DNA of 64,000 nucleotides from CATQHW01 sp965243545 (GTDB taxonomy: Bacteria > Spirochaetota > Spirochaetia > SZUA-6 > Bin103): the NCBI GenBank assembly GCA_965243545.1, contig OZ251573.1, positions 3,906,001 to 3,970,000 of the forward strand, written 5' to 3'. Positions 43,191 through 51,173 of the stretch are shown in pieces. The notes under the pieces are model-generated. The model saw only the letters and a list, made by a program, of their open reading frames with translations, had not been told where the DNA came from and made no database searches. A program made the translations under genes and the position numbers. Position 1 is the first letter of the stretch. Each line of letters begins with the position of its first letter.

Positions 43191-45138
43191 CCGTCCGCGG
43201 GCCGGTCGCACGGAGCGGAGTGGCCGCACGGAGCGAGGTGGCCGCACGGAGCGGGGCGGCCCGGAACGGCCCCGCCTGGCGTCCGTGGGGGCGCAGTCGA
43301 ACCGCGAGGAGGTGATGTTCGGCGCGGCCTTCGACGGGCGCATCGTGCGCCGGCTGCTCCGGTTCGTCGCCCCGTACCGGCGGCGGCTGCTGTTCGGACT
43401 GGCGGCGGTGCTGGTGTTCACCGCCACGCAGCTGGCCATCCCGCTGATCGTGAGCAACACCTTCGAGTCGGTGGCGGGCGCCGGCGACGCCGCGCTGACG
43501 CTGTTGCGCGCCGCGGTGGCGGTGTTCGCCGGCGTCATAGTCGTCAACTTCGTCGCCAACGTGCTGCAGGAAGGAGTGGTGTCGCGCGCCGGCGAGCGCG
43601 TGCTGTTCGACCTGCGGCGGGCCATGTACCGCCACCTGCAGCGGGTGTCGCTCTCCTTCATGGACCGCACCGAGGCGGGCCGGCTGATGTCGCGCCTGCA
43701 GGGCGACGTGTACGCGCTGCAGGAGTTCCTGGAGTCTTCGGTATTCGCGGTCGGCGACCTGGTCCTGCTGCTCGGCATCATGGCGGTGCTCCTGGCCATG
43801 GACTGGATGCTCGGCCTGCTGGCGCTGGCCGTGGTGCCGACGCTGATCGTGGTCCGCATGGTGTGGCTGCCGCACGCCCGGCGCACCTTCCTGCGCGCGC
43901 GGGAGGCGTCTTCGATCGCCAACGGCGCCATGGCGGAGGCGATCAACGGCGTGCGCACCGTGCAGGAGGCGGGCCGCGAGCGGGTCAACCTGGACCTGTT
44001 TCACGACAAGGCGCAGGAAAATCTGGCCGCGCAGTCGCGGGCGGTGCTGATCGCGCAGGTGATCGTGCCGATCGTCGACACCCTCACCGGCGTCGCCACC
44101 GGCATTGTCGTCTACGTGGGCGGGACCATGGTGCTCGACCGGAGCCTCGACCTCGGCGTGCTGATCGCGTTCCTGATCTACATTCAGCGGTTCTTTCAGC
44201 CGATCCGCTCGGTGACCATGCAGCTCAGCATCATGCAGCGGGCCATGGCCGCCGGGCAGCGCATCTTCGAGGTGATGGACGTGCCGATCGAGATCAAGGA
44301 CCGGCCGGGCGCGATCGACATAGCCGCCGAGGGCGACGGCTCGATCGAGTTTCGCGGCGTCACCTTCGGCTACGTCCCCGATCAGCCGGTGCTGCGCGAC
44401 ATAGACTTCACCGCGCGGCCGGGCGAGACGGTCGCGCTGGTCGGGCCGACCGGTTCCGGCAAGACCAGCATCACGGCGCTGGCGCACCGCTTCTACGAAG
44501 TGTGGGAGGGCCAGGTGCTGGTGGGGGGCCATGACGTGCGCGACGTCTCGCAGGATTCGCTCGGCGGGCACGTCGGCATGGTGCTGCAGGAGCCGTTTCT
44601 GTTTTCGGGCACGATCGAAGAGAACATCCGCTACCACAAGCCGGGCGTGACCGCCGAGCAGGTCGAGGCGGCGGCCCGCACCGTGGGAGCGCACGGGTTC
44701 ATCATGCGCCTGCCGGACGGCTACCGGACCGAGGTCGAGCAGCGCGGCGGCAACCTGTCGCTCGGCCAGCGGCAGCTCATCAGCTTTGCCCGCGCGGTGG
44801 CCGCCGACACCAAGGTGCTGGTGCTCGACGAGGCGACCGCCAACATCGACAGCTACACCGAAATGCTGATCCAGCGGGCGCTCGCCCGGCTGCTGGAAGG
44901 CCGGACCGGGCTGGTGATCGCGCACCGCCTGGCCACCATTCGCGGCGCCGACCGCATTCTGGTCCTGCAGGAAGGCAGGATCGTGGAGCGCGGCGCGCAC
45001 GCCGAGCTGATGGCCCGCAACGGACTGTACGCGCGGCTCTACTCGCTCAACTACTCGTCGTTCGACGACATCCCCGACGACCTGATCCGGGCGGCGGTCA
45101 CGGCGTCCGGCGGGGCGGCGCGGACGGCCACAACGTGA
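43180..45138 (+). CDS. ABC exporter half-transporter, canonical-site subunit
   Basis: The 652-residue partner has an N-terminal hydrophilic extension of about 45 residues containing three RTERGG-like repeats, then six membrane helices and an ATPase domain. Walker A reads ALVGPTGSGKTSITAL, Walker B VLVLDEATANIDSY with the catalytic Glu intact, and the signature is NLSLGQRQLISFA, not LSGGQ. Together with the Asp in the partner this matches the asymmetric TM287/288-type heterodimer: one working and one degenerate site. Its 3' end overlaps the radical-SAM gene by 41 nt in convergent orientation. Confidence 0.9.
   Translation: MAGNRPRAGRTERSGRTERGGRTERGGPERPRLASVGAQSNREEVMFGAAFDGRIVRRLLRFVAPYRRRLLFGLAAVLVFTATQLAIPLIVSNTFESVAGAGDAALTLLRAAVAVFAGVIVVNFVANVLQEGVVSRAGERVLFDLRRAMYRHLQRVSLSFMDRTEAGRLMSRLQGDVYALQEFLESSVFAVGDLVLLLGIMAVLLAMDWMLGLLALAVVPTLIVVRMVWLPHARRTFLRAREASSIANGAMAEAINGVRTVQEAGRERVNLDLFHDKAQENLAAQSRAVLIAQVIVPIVDTLTGVATGIVVYVGGTMVLDRSLDLGVLIAFLIYIQRFFQPIRSVTMQLSIMQRAMAAGQRIFEVMDVPIEIKDRPGAIDIAAEGDGSIEFRGVTFGYVPDQPVLRDIDFTARPGETVALVGPTGSGKTSITALAHRFYEVWEGQVLVGGHDVRDVSQDSLGGHVGMVLQEPFLFSGTIEENIRYHKPGVTAEQVEAAARTVGAHGFIMRLPDGYRTEVEQRGGNLSLGQRQLISFARAVAADTKVLVLDEATANIDSYTEMLIQRALARLLEGRTGLVIAHRLATIRGADRILVLQEGRIVERGAHAELMARNGLYARLYSLNYSSFDDIPDDLIRAAVTASGGAARTATT
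43204..43257 (+). repeat. Three-copy 18-bp tandem repeat inside the ABC gene
   Basis: The 18-bp units at 43204-43221, 43222-43239 and 43240-43257 all follow GGYCGCACGGAGCGNNGY. They encode three RTER-x-G units in the N-terminal extension of the exporter. Confidence 0.85.
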
Positions 45139-46213
45139 GCTGATCCGCCGCCGCGCGGTAGCGGCCGGGGACGCGGAACGCGCCGGTGTCGAGCGCGGGG
45201 GCGCGGTCGGCTATGCCGGCGCGCGCGCACGACCGCCGGAACATGGTCGCGGCCAGCTCGGCGAACGGTCCGCTGCCCCGCATACGCGCGCCGAACCGGG
45301 TGTCATTGAGCCGGCCGGCCGGGCCGCCGCGCGCGTCCGCGCGCCCGCCGCTCGCGGAATCGCCGCGCAGCTGGCGGATGCGGGACAGCACCTTGCCCTT
45401 GCGGTCGGGCCGGTGCCGCTCCAGCCAGTCCTCGAACAGCGGCGCCACGGCCAGCGGCAGCCGCAGCATGACGTAGCCGGCGAACGACGCGCCGGCCTGC
45501 GCGGCGGCGCGCAGGATCGCCGGTATCTCGTGGTCGGTGAGGCCGGGGATCACCGGCGCCGTCAGCACGCCGACCGGCACGCCGGCCGCCGCCAGCGTCT
45601 CCATTGCCTGCAGCCGCCGGGCGGGCGTGCTGGTGCGCGGCTCCAGGGCGTTGCTGAGGGTGGCGTCGATGGTCGGGATCGACAGAAAGACCGCCGCGGC
45701 CCCGCCGGCGGCCAGCGCCGCCAGCAGGTCGGCGTCGCGCGCCACCAGCCGGTTCTTGGTGATCACGATCACCGGGTTGCGGAACTCGGCCAGCACTTCC
45801 AGGCAGCGGCGGGTGATGCGGAGGCGGCGCTCGACCGGTTGATACGGATCGGTCACCCCGGAGAGCGCCAACGGCTGCGCGCGCCAGCGCGGCGCGGCGA
45901 GCTCGGCGGCCAGCAGCTCGGGCGCGTCCTCCTTGACCACGATCCGCGTCTCGAAGTCGAGCCCGGCGGAGAAGCCGAGGTACTCGTGGGTGGGCCGGGC
46001 GTAGCAGTAGGCGCAGCCGTGCGCGCAGCCCCGGTACGGGTTGATCGACGCGTCGAAGCCGACGTCCGGGCTGGCGTTGGTGGTTATGACGGAGCGCGAG
46101 CGGTCGCGCAGCAGCTCGGTCTGCGGCCGGCCGGGCGGCGCGTCCGCGTCGGCGACGTATTCGATCCGCTCGAACCGGTTCGGGGGGTTGCCGGCCGCGC
46201 CCCGCCCTTTCAT
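45098..46213 (-). CDS. PA0069-family radical SAM protein (SPL-like)
   Basis: The 371-residue protein has the cluster motif CAHGCAYCYARPTHEYLG (Cx3Cx2C) preceded by VGFDASINPYRG, and later SGVTDPYQPVERRLRITR, a segment typical of PA0069-type radical SAM proteins related to spore photoproduct lyase. VPVGVLTAPVIPGLTDHE also fits. No reaction is known for PA0069 members; a DNA photolesion role is a guess from SPL. The ATG at 46213 was chosen. The gene shares a 141-bp divergent region with the oxidoreductase. Confidence 0.85.
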   Translation of the reverse strand: MKGRGAAGNPPNRFERIEYVADADAPPGRPQTELLRDRSRSVITTNASPDVGFDASINPYRGCAHGCAYCYARPTHEYLGFSAGLDFETRIVVKEDAPELLAAELAAPRWRAQPLALSGVTDPYQPVERRLRITRRCLEVLAEFRNPVIVITKNRLVARDADLLAALAAGGAAAVFLSIPTIDATLSNALEPRTSTPARRLQAMETLAAAGVPVGVLTAPVIPGLTDHEIPAILRAAAQAGASFAGYVMLRLPLAVAPLFEDWLERHRPDRKGKVLSRIRQLRGDSASGGRADARGGPAGRLNDTRFGARMRGSGPFAELAATMFRRSCARAGIADRAPALDTGAFRVPGRYRAAADQLTLWPSAPPRRTP

Positions 46214-46354
46214 GGTCCGGTCCCCGGCCGCCCGCCGTTCACGCGCATTTGCGTTGCGCCGGGCGATACGGTATCCTCCGCCCGATGCGGAGGTCAAGGG
46301 CATGTCGTTCACGGTAGCAGATTTCCACGGCTCCCCTGACCCGGGAGGATAAAC

Positions 46355-47494
46355 GTGAGCGGACGCTTTCGCGCGGCGGTGATCGGACTGGGGCGGATGG
46401 GCAGCACTATCGACGACGAGCAGGGCGGATGGGGACACCACGCCAAGCCGTGGGCGCACACCCCCTGCTACCGCGCGGCCGGGGTGCGGGTGGTGGCCGG
46501 CGCCGACCCGCACGAAGGGCAGCGCGCCGCCTACCGGGCAAAGTGGGGGATAGAGACGCTCTATGCCGACTACCGCGAAATGATGGAGCGGGAGCGCCCG
46601 GACGTGGTGAGCATCTGCACCTCGGCCCGGGCCCGCGCCAAGGTCCTGCTCGACGTGGTGGAGCTCGGCGCGCCGCGCGGCCTCAAGGCGATCTGGGCCG
46701 AAAAGCCGCTGTGCGTATCGCTCACGGAGGGCGACCGGATGGTGGCCGCCTGCTGGCAGGCCGGGGTCGTGCTGGCGGTCGGCTGCTCCCGCAACTGGTC
46801 GGCGCACTACGAACGCATGCGCGCGCTGATCGAAGCCGACCAGATCGGCGACCCGCTGCAGATCATCAGCCAGGGGCAGGCGTTCATCTCGCACAACGGC
46901 AGCCACATGCTGGCGCTCACCAACCGGCTGGCCGGCGCCAAGGTGGAGACGGTGTTCGGCCACATGCAGGACCACGAGGCGGCGTACGGCGACGACGACC
47001 TGCAGGGTAACGGCTACCTCACCTACGGCAACGGCGTGCAGGCGTTCGTGCGCATGATGCCGTGCGGCGCGGCGAACTGGCAGTTCGAGGTGTCGGGCAC
47101 GCGCGGCCGCCTGCACGCGCTGGCCGACGGTCAGGAGATCGCCTTCTACAAGCTTCACACGCCCGGCCTGGAAGGCCGGGGCGAGGAACCGGCCCGGCAG
47201 ATCTTTCCCGCTCCGACCGCGGTGGAGAGCCCCAACGCGCTGGCGGTGCGCGACATACTGACCTGCGTGGAGACCGGCAAGGAGCCGAACTGCAGCGGCG
47301 CCGACGCCCTGCACGCGCTGGAGGTCGCCGTGGCCATGCGCGCCTCCCACCGCATCGGCGGCGAGCGCGTGGAGTTGCCGCTGGCCGACCGCTCGCTCTG
47401 CATCTTCTCCCACGAAACCATCGGCGACTCCGAGCCGGCGGTGGTGCGCGCGGCAAGGCGCCGGGAGGCAAGGCGCCGGGCGCTTGGCGGCTGA
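46355..47494 (+). CDS. Gfo/Idh/MocA-family oxidoreductase
   Basis: The 379-residue protein begins with the NAD-binding loop AAVIGLGRMGSTIDDEQGG. It has YADYREMMERERPDVVSICT and the catalytic-loop AIWAEKPLCVSL with the EKP Lys near residue 120. C-terminal beta-sheet motifs follow (NGYLTYGNGVQAFV, WQFEVSGTRGRLHA). Substrates in this family are sugars and inositols. GTG at 46355 follows GGGAGGATAAAC. Its 3' end overlaps the hemB start by 11 nt, but the pathways are unrelated. Confidence 0.85.
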   Translation: MSGRFRAAVIGLGRMGSTIDDEQGGWGHHAKPWAHTPCYRAAGVRVVAGADPHEGQRAAYRAKWGIETLYADYREMMERERPDVVSICTSARARAKVLLDVVELGAPRGLKAIWAEKPLCVSLTEGDRMVAACWQAGVVLAVGCSRNWSAHYERMRALIEADQIGDPLQIISQGQAFISHNGSHMLALTNRLAGAKVETVFGHMQDHEAAYGDDDLQGNGYLTYGNGVQAFVRMMPCGAANWQFEVSGTRGRLHALADGQEIAFYKLHTPGLEGRGEEPARQIFPAPTAVESPNALAVRDILTCVETGKEPNCSGADALHALEVAVAMRASHRIGGERVELPLADRSLCIFSHETIGDSEPAVVRAARRREARRRALGG

Positions 47495-48497
47495 GCCGGT
47501 GGCCCCGTTCAGGCTGCCGATCCGGCCGCGCCGCAACCGGCGGACCGCAGGTCTGCGCCGCCTGCTCCGCCAGACCGTGGTGCGGCCCGCCGACCTGGTG
47601 CTGCCGCTGTTCGTGGTGGAGGGCCAAGGGGTGCGCGATCCGATAGCGGCCATGCCGGGACGCCACCGTCTGTCGATCGATACGCTGGCCGCGGACGCGG
47701 GCGCCGCGTTCGCCGCCGGGGTTCCGGCGGTCGCGCTGTTCCCGGCGATCGCCGACGACCGCAAGGACCCGCAGGCCAGTGAGGCGGCGAATCCCGACGG
47801 TCTGATCCCGCAGGCGGTGCGCGCCCTCAAGGACGCCGTCCCCGACCTGCTGGTCATCACCGACGTGGCGATGGACCCGTACTCCAGCGACGGTCACGAC
47901 GGGCTGGTGATCGACGGCCGCATCGACAACGACCGGACGCTGCCGATCCTGGCCGGCATGGCGCTCTGCCAGGCGGAAGCGGGCGCCGACCTGGTGGCGC
48001 CGTCCGACATGATGGACGGCCGGGTCGGCTATATCCGCGACGAGCTCGACCGGGCCGGCCACGCGGAGGTCGGCATTCTGGCCTACTCGGCCAAGTACGC
48101 CTCCTGCTTCTACGGGCCGTTCCGGCAGGCGCTCGACTCCGCGCCGCGCGCCGGCGACAAGAAGACCTATCAGGTCGATCCCGCCAACCGGCGCGACGCG
48201 TTGCGCGAGGCGCGCCTCGACGTTGCCGAGGGCGCGGACATCGTCATGGTCAAGCCGGCGCTGCCGTACCTGGACGTGGTGGCCGCGGTTCGCAAGGCGG
48301 TCGACGTGCCGGTCGCCGCCTACCAGGTTTCCGGGGAGTACGCCATGATCGAGGCGGCGGCCGCCGCCGGCTGCGTCGACCGCGACCGGGCGATGGTGGA
48401 ATCGATCACCGCCATCAAGCGGGCCGGCGCCGACGTCATCCTCACCTACTACGCGGCCGAAATGGCCCGGCGCTGCCGGGACGGCCCGCTCCGGTAG
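47484..48497 (+). CDS. hemB: Delta-aminolevulinic acid dehydratase (porphobilinogen synthase)
   Basis: The 337-residue enzyme condenses two aminolevulinates to porphobilinogen in haem synthesis. It has the two Schiff-base Lys in GILAYSAKYASCFYGPFR and IVMVKPALPYLDVV. The metal region is DVAMDPYSSDGHDGLV, with Asp residues in place of the zinc-binding Cys, as in magnesium-dependent forms. The start may be TTG at 47484 or GTG at 47499. It is the only haem gene in the window. Confidence 0.93.
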   Translation: MAAEPVAPFRLPIRPRRNRRTAGLRRLLRQTVVRPADLVLPLFVVEGQGVRDPIAAMPGRHRLSIDTLAADAGAAFAAGVPAVALFPAIADDRKDPQASEAANPDGLIPQAVRALKDAVPDLLVITDVAMDPYSSDGHDGLVIDGRIDNDRTLPILAGMALCQAEAGADLVAPSDMMDGRVGYIRDELDRAGHAEVGILAYSAKYASCFYGPFRQALDSAPRAGDKKTYQVDPANRRDALREARLDVAEGADIVMVKPALPYLDVVAAVRKAVDVPVAAYQVSGEYAMIEAAAAAGCVDRDRAMVESITAIKRAGADVILTYYAAEMARRCRDGPLR

Positions 48498-48504
48498 CCG
48501 CGCG

Positions 48505-49131
48505 ATGGCCGCGGACCTCCTGCCGATGTTTCCGCTCAAGGTCGTGCTGTTCCCGGACACGGCGTTGCCGTTGCACATATTCGAGGAGCGGTACAAACAG
48601 ATGATCGGCGAGGTGATGGCCGCCAAGAGCGAGTTCGGGGTGTTGTGCGCCGACGCCAACACGGTCGCCAGCGTCGGCTGCACCGCCCGCGTGGCCAAGC
48701 GGATACGCCGCTACGACGACGGCCGCATGGACATCCTCACCATCGGCCGGCGCCGCTTTCGGATCAGGCGTCTGCAGCGCGAAAAGGCGTACCTGCAGGG
48801 GACGGTCGACTTCCTGTTCGACGAGCCGGCCGGCGAGCGGCCGGAGCTCAAGTCGCGCTGCCTGAAGCTCTTCCGTGACCTCTACCAGTCGACGCCCGGA
48901 CACCTGCCGGCGGCCGACCTGGAACGGGTCTCCACCGAAGTCGTCTCCAACTACGTCGCCTATTACAGCGACCTGCCGTTGGCCAAGAAGCAGAGCCTGT
49001 TGGAGCTCACCAGCGCCGAGCAGCGGCTGCTGGCCGCCGAGGCGGCGATGAAGGAACGCCTGCTTGCGCAGAGCGACGAACGCGAACGGAGCCGGGCCGT
49101 GCGCGCCAACGGACACTTCCCGCCGGCGTAA
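48505..49131 (+). CDS. LON N-terminal (substrate-binding) domain protein
   Basis: The 208-residue protein has only the PUA-like LON substrate-binding domain: LPMFPLKVVLFPDTALPLHI at the N-terminus, FGVLCADANTVASVGCTARV, and DGRMDILTIGRRRFRIRRLQ. A helical tail follows (residues 115-195). It lacks the AAA and protease domains of Lon. Stand-alone LON-domain proteins are widespread but without known function. It lies 7 bp after hemB. Confidence 0.85.
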   Translation: MAADLLPMFPLKVVLFPDTALPLHIFEERYKQMIGEVMAAKSEFGVLCADANTVASVGCTARVAKRIRRYDDGRMDILTIGRRRFRIRRLQREKAYLQGTVDFLFDEPAGERPELKSRCLKLFRDLYQSTPGHLPAADLERVSTEVVSNYVAYYSDLPLAKKQSLLELTSAEQRLLAAEAAMKERLLAQSDERERSRAVRANGHFPPA

Positions 49132-49152
49132 GGCTTGAGTCAACGCGCGGAC

Positions 49153-49181
49153 TTGACACGTTCGGCTGCAACGGCGACATT
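49153..49181 (+). promoter_or_regulatory. Probable promoter of the outer-membrane protein gene
   Basis: A perfect TTGACA (49153-49158) is followed at 17 nt by GACATT (49176-49181), a weak -10, 9 nt before the ATG at 49191. Confidence 0.5.
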
Positions 49182-49190
49182 CCTTGCACC

Positions 49191-49799
49191 ATGAACACCA
49201 ACCGCGGCCTACGTTTCGCACTGTGCGCCGGTCTCCTGCTGGCGCCGCTTGCCACCCTTCCCGCCCAGGACATGGGGATGGGAGGGGACGACGGCTTCTA
49301 CGCCTCCGTCAACTACGGCGTGACGCTCCCTGCCAAGATCAACTTCGACGGGACCGATATCGATACCGAACTTGGCTTCCTGGGCGGCCGGCTCAGCGTC
49401 GGCTACGCCATCTTCGGGTTCCGGCCGGAGATCTCCGGCGGATACCGCTTGGCCAACATCAAGGGCGCCACCGGCCATAGCGTGACGTCGATCGACGTGA
49501 TCGCCGGTATCTACTACGACGTCGACACCGGCACGCCGATCACCCCCTACGTCGGCGCGGGCGGCGGCATGTCGATGATCACGATCAGGCGCGGCGAAAA
49601 GGCGCCGACTCAGCCGCCTTCGGCCTGGGCCATCGCGTTCCAGGGTGCCGCCGGCGTCGGTTACGACCTCACCGACAGCCTCACCGCCACGCTCGGCTAC
49701 CGCCTGACCGGCACGCTGGAAACCACCTTCAAGGATCACGGGAAGCTGATGCTGGCGCTCGGCCATCACGGCGAGGTCGGACTCCGCTTCCGCTTCTGA
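49191..49799 (+). CDS. Outer-membrane beta-barrel protein
   Basis: The 202-residue protein has a signal peptide (ALCAGLLLAPLATLPAQD) and alternating aromatic/hydrophobic strands such as GFYASVNYGVTLPA, FLGGRLSVGYAIFGF, IDVIAGIYYDV and ITPYVGAGGGMSMI. It ends in VGLRFRF with a C-terminal Phe, the usual barrel-assembly signal. This fits an eight-stranded OmpA/OmpX-like or P44-like barrel. It has its own promoter and no partner, so it is probably a surface protein of unknown ligand. Confidence 0.75.
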   Translation: MNTNRGLRFALCAGLLLAPLATLPAQDMGMGGDDGFYASVNYGVTLPAKINFDGTDIDTELGFLGGRLSVGYAIFGFRPEISGGYRLANIKGATGHSVTSIDVIAGIYYDVDTGTPITPYVGAGGGMSMITIRRGEKAPTQPPSAWAIAFQGAAGVGYDLTDSLTATLGYRLTGTLETTFKDHGKLMLALGHHGEVGLRFRF

Positions 49800-49911
49800 T
49801 TCCGCTGCCCCCGTCCACGGCCGTTTCGCCGCCTGAGAGGCTGGTCTTTCTCTGGGTTTGGCAGGCGGAGTGGTCGATCTGACGGGCGGAGCGGCGTGAG
49901 CGCCGGACATC

Positions 49912-51006
49912 GTGTCTGAAAGCCGGCCGCCTGAGGGCGTCGACGGCTGTTGCGCGCCCGGCCGGCCGGCCGGGCGGCCGGTACCCCGGCGGCCCCGCGC
50001 GCGGGGCCGCGCCCGTCCCGTCCCCGGCGCGGCGGTCGGGGCGGCCGTCGCCGGCCGGCTGCTGGCGCGGTGCAGCGAGCGCGAGCGGCGGCGGTGCGAG
50101 TCGCTGGCGGACCGCGTCCCGATCGCCGGCGGTTCCTTTCTGATGGGAACGGACAACCCAGACGGCTTTCCCGCCGACGGTGAGGGACCGGTGCGCGCGG
50201 TCGCCGTTTCCCCATTCCTTTGCGACGCCTTTTGCGTGACCGGCTACCGCTTCACCCGCTTCGTCGCCGCCACCGGCTACGTCTCGGAGGCGGAGCTGTT
50301 CGGCTGGTCGTACGTGTTCCACGCGCACGTGCCGGCCGCGGTCGCCGCCGGCTACTATGTGCCTGAGGTCCCCGGCGCTCCGTGGTGGCGGGGCGTGCCG
50401 GGCGCGTGCTGGGCGCAGCCGGAGGGACCGGGCACCACCGTGGCCGGCCGCATGGACGAGCCGGCCTCCCACCTGTCGTGGAACGACGCGGTCGCCCTGG
50501 CCCGGTTCGAGGGCGGGCGGCTCCCGACCGAAGCGGAATGGGAGCTGGCCGCCCGCGGCGGGCTGCAGCAGGCGATCTACTCGTGGGGCGACCAGTTCAC
50601 CCCGGCCGGCGAACACCGCTGCAACGTCTGGCAGGGCGCGTTTCCCGAACGGGACGACGCCGACGACGGCTACGCCGGCCGGGCACCGGTCGACGCCTTT
50701 TCGGCCAACGGATTCGGCCTGTACAACACCGCCGGCAACGTCTGGGAGTGGTGCGCCGACTGGTTCTCCGCCGATCACGGCCCGGACCGGCAGGACCCGC
50801 GCGGCCCGGCGCGCGGGCGCGCCAAGGTGATGAAGGGCGGCTCGTTCCTGTGCCACCACTCGTACTGCAACCGCTACCGGGTCGGCGCCCGCACCGCCAA
50901 CACCCCGGACAGCTCGACCGCCAACTGCGGCGTGCGCCTGGTGTTCTCCCCGGATGCCGCTCCCTCATCGCTTGACGAACAGAAGGCCGTACTTCAGGTT
51001 GGGTGA
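49912..51006 (+). CDS. Formylglycine-generating enzyme (SUMF1-type)
   Basis: The 364-residue FGE-sulfatase domain protein spans about residues 68-350. It starts RVPIAGGSFLMGTDNPDGFP, continues MDEPASHLSWNDAVALARFE, GGRLPTEAEWELAARGG and NTAGNVWEWCADWFS. It has KGGSFLCHHSYCNRYRVGAR, in which both copper-binding Cys of true FGE are conserved. ANTPDSSTANCGVRLVF also matches the human enzyme closely. It therefore probably converts a sulfatase Cys to formylglycine. No sulfatase is in the window. The start is GTG at 49912; the first 65 residues are Arg/Pro/Gly-rich and the true start could be later. Confidence 0.87.
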   Translation: MSESRPPEGVDGCCAPGRPAGRPVPRRPRARGRARPVPGAAVGAAVAGRLLARCSERERRRCESLADRVPIAGGSFLMGTDNPDGFPADGEGPVRAVAVSPFLCDAFCVTGYRFTRFVAATGYVSEAELFGWSYVFHAHVPAAVAAGYYVPEVPGAPWWRGVPGACWAQPEGPGTTVAGRMDEPASHLSWNDAVALARFEGGRLPTEAEWELAARGGLQQAIYSWGDQFTPAGEHRCNVWQGAFPERDDADDGYAGRAPVDAFSANGFGLYNTAGNVWEWCADWFSADHGPDRQDPRGPARGRAKVMKGGSFLCHHSYCNRYRVGARTANTPDSSTANCGVRLVFSPDAAPSSLDEQKAVLQVG

Positions 51007-51011
51007 TCTCC

Positions 51012-51173
51012 ATGGACGAACAACGAGGTTTGGCGGAGACGGAGTATCTGCTGGCGGAGGAGGCGAATGCCCGCTACCTGCGCGAGTCGCTCAAGGCCGC
51101 CCGCGCCGGCAAAGCCAAGCCCCGCGAGCTGGTCGATAACGGGAAGGTCAGCGGCGACCGCCGGCGGCGGTGA
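51012..51173 (+). CDS. Small YefM/Phd-like antitoxin stub
   Basis: The 53-residue frame reads MDEQRGLAETEYLLAEEANA with the continuation RYLRESLKAARAGKAKPREL. This resembles the C-terminal half of YefM-type antitoxins (ETEYLLRSPANARRLLES). The N-terminal DNA-binding domain is absent and no YoeB-like toxin follows. It overlaps the 3' end of aroA in convergent orientation by 26 nt. It may be a remnant or a stand-alone small protein. Confidence 0.5.
   Translation: MDEQRGLAETEYLLAEEANARYLRESLKAARAGKAKPRELVDNGKVSGDRRRR

Noticed and set aside
49829..49868. Possible terminator hairpin after the outer-membrane protein gene
   Set aside because: Only a 7-bp stem with a 26-nt loop and no T tract; too weak to call.
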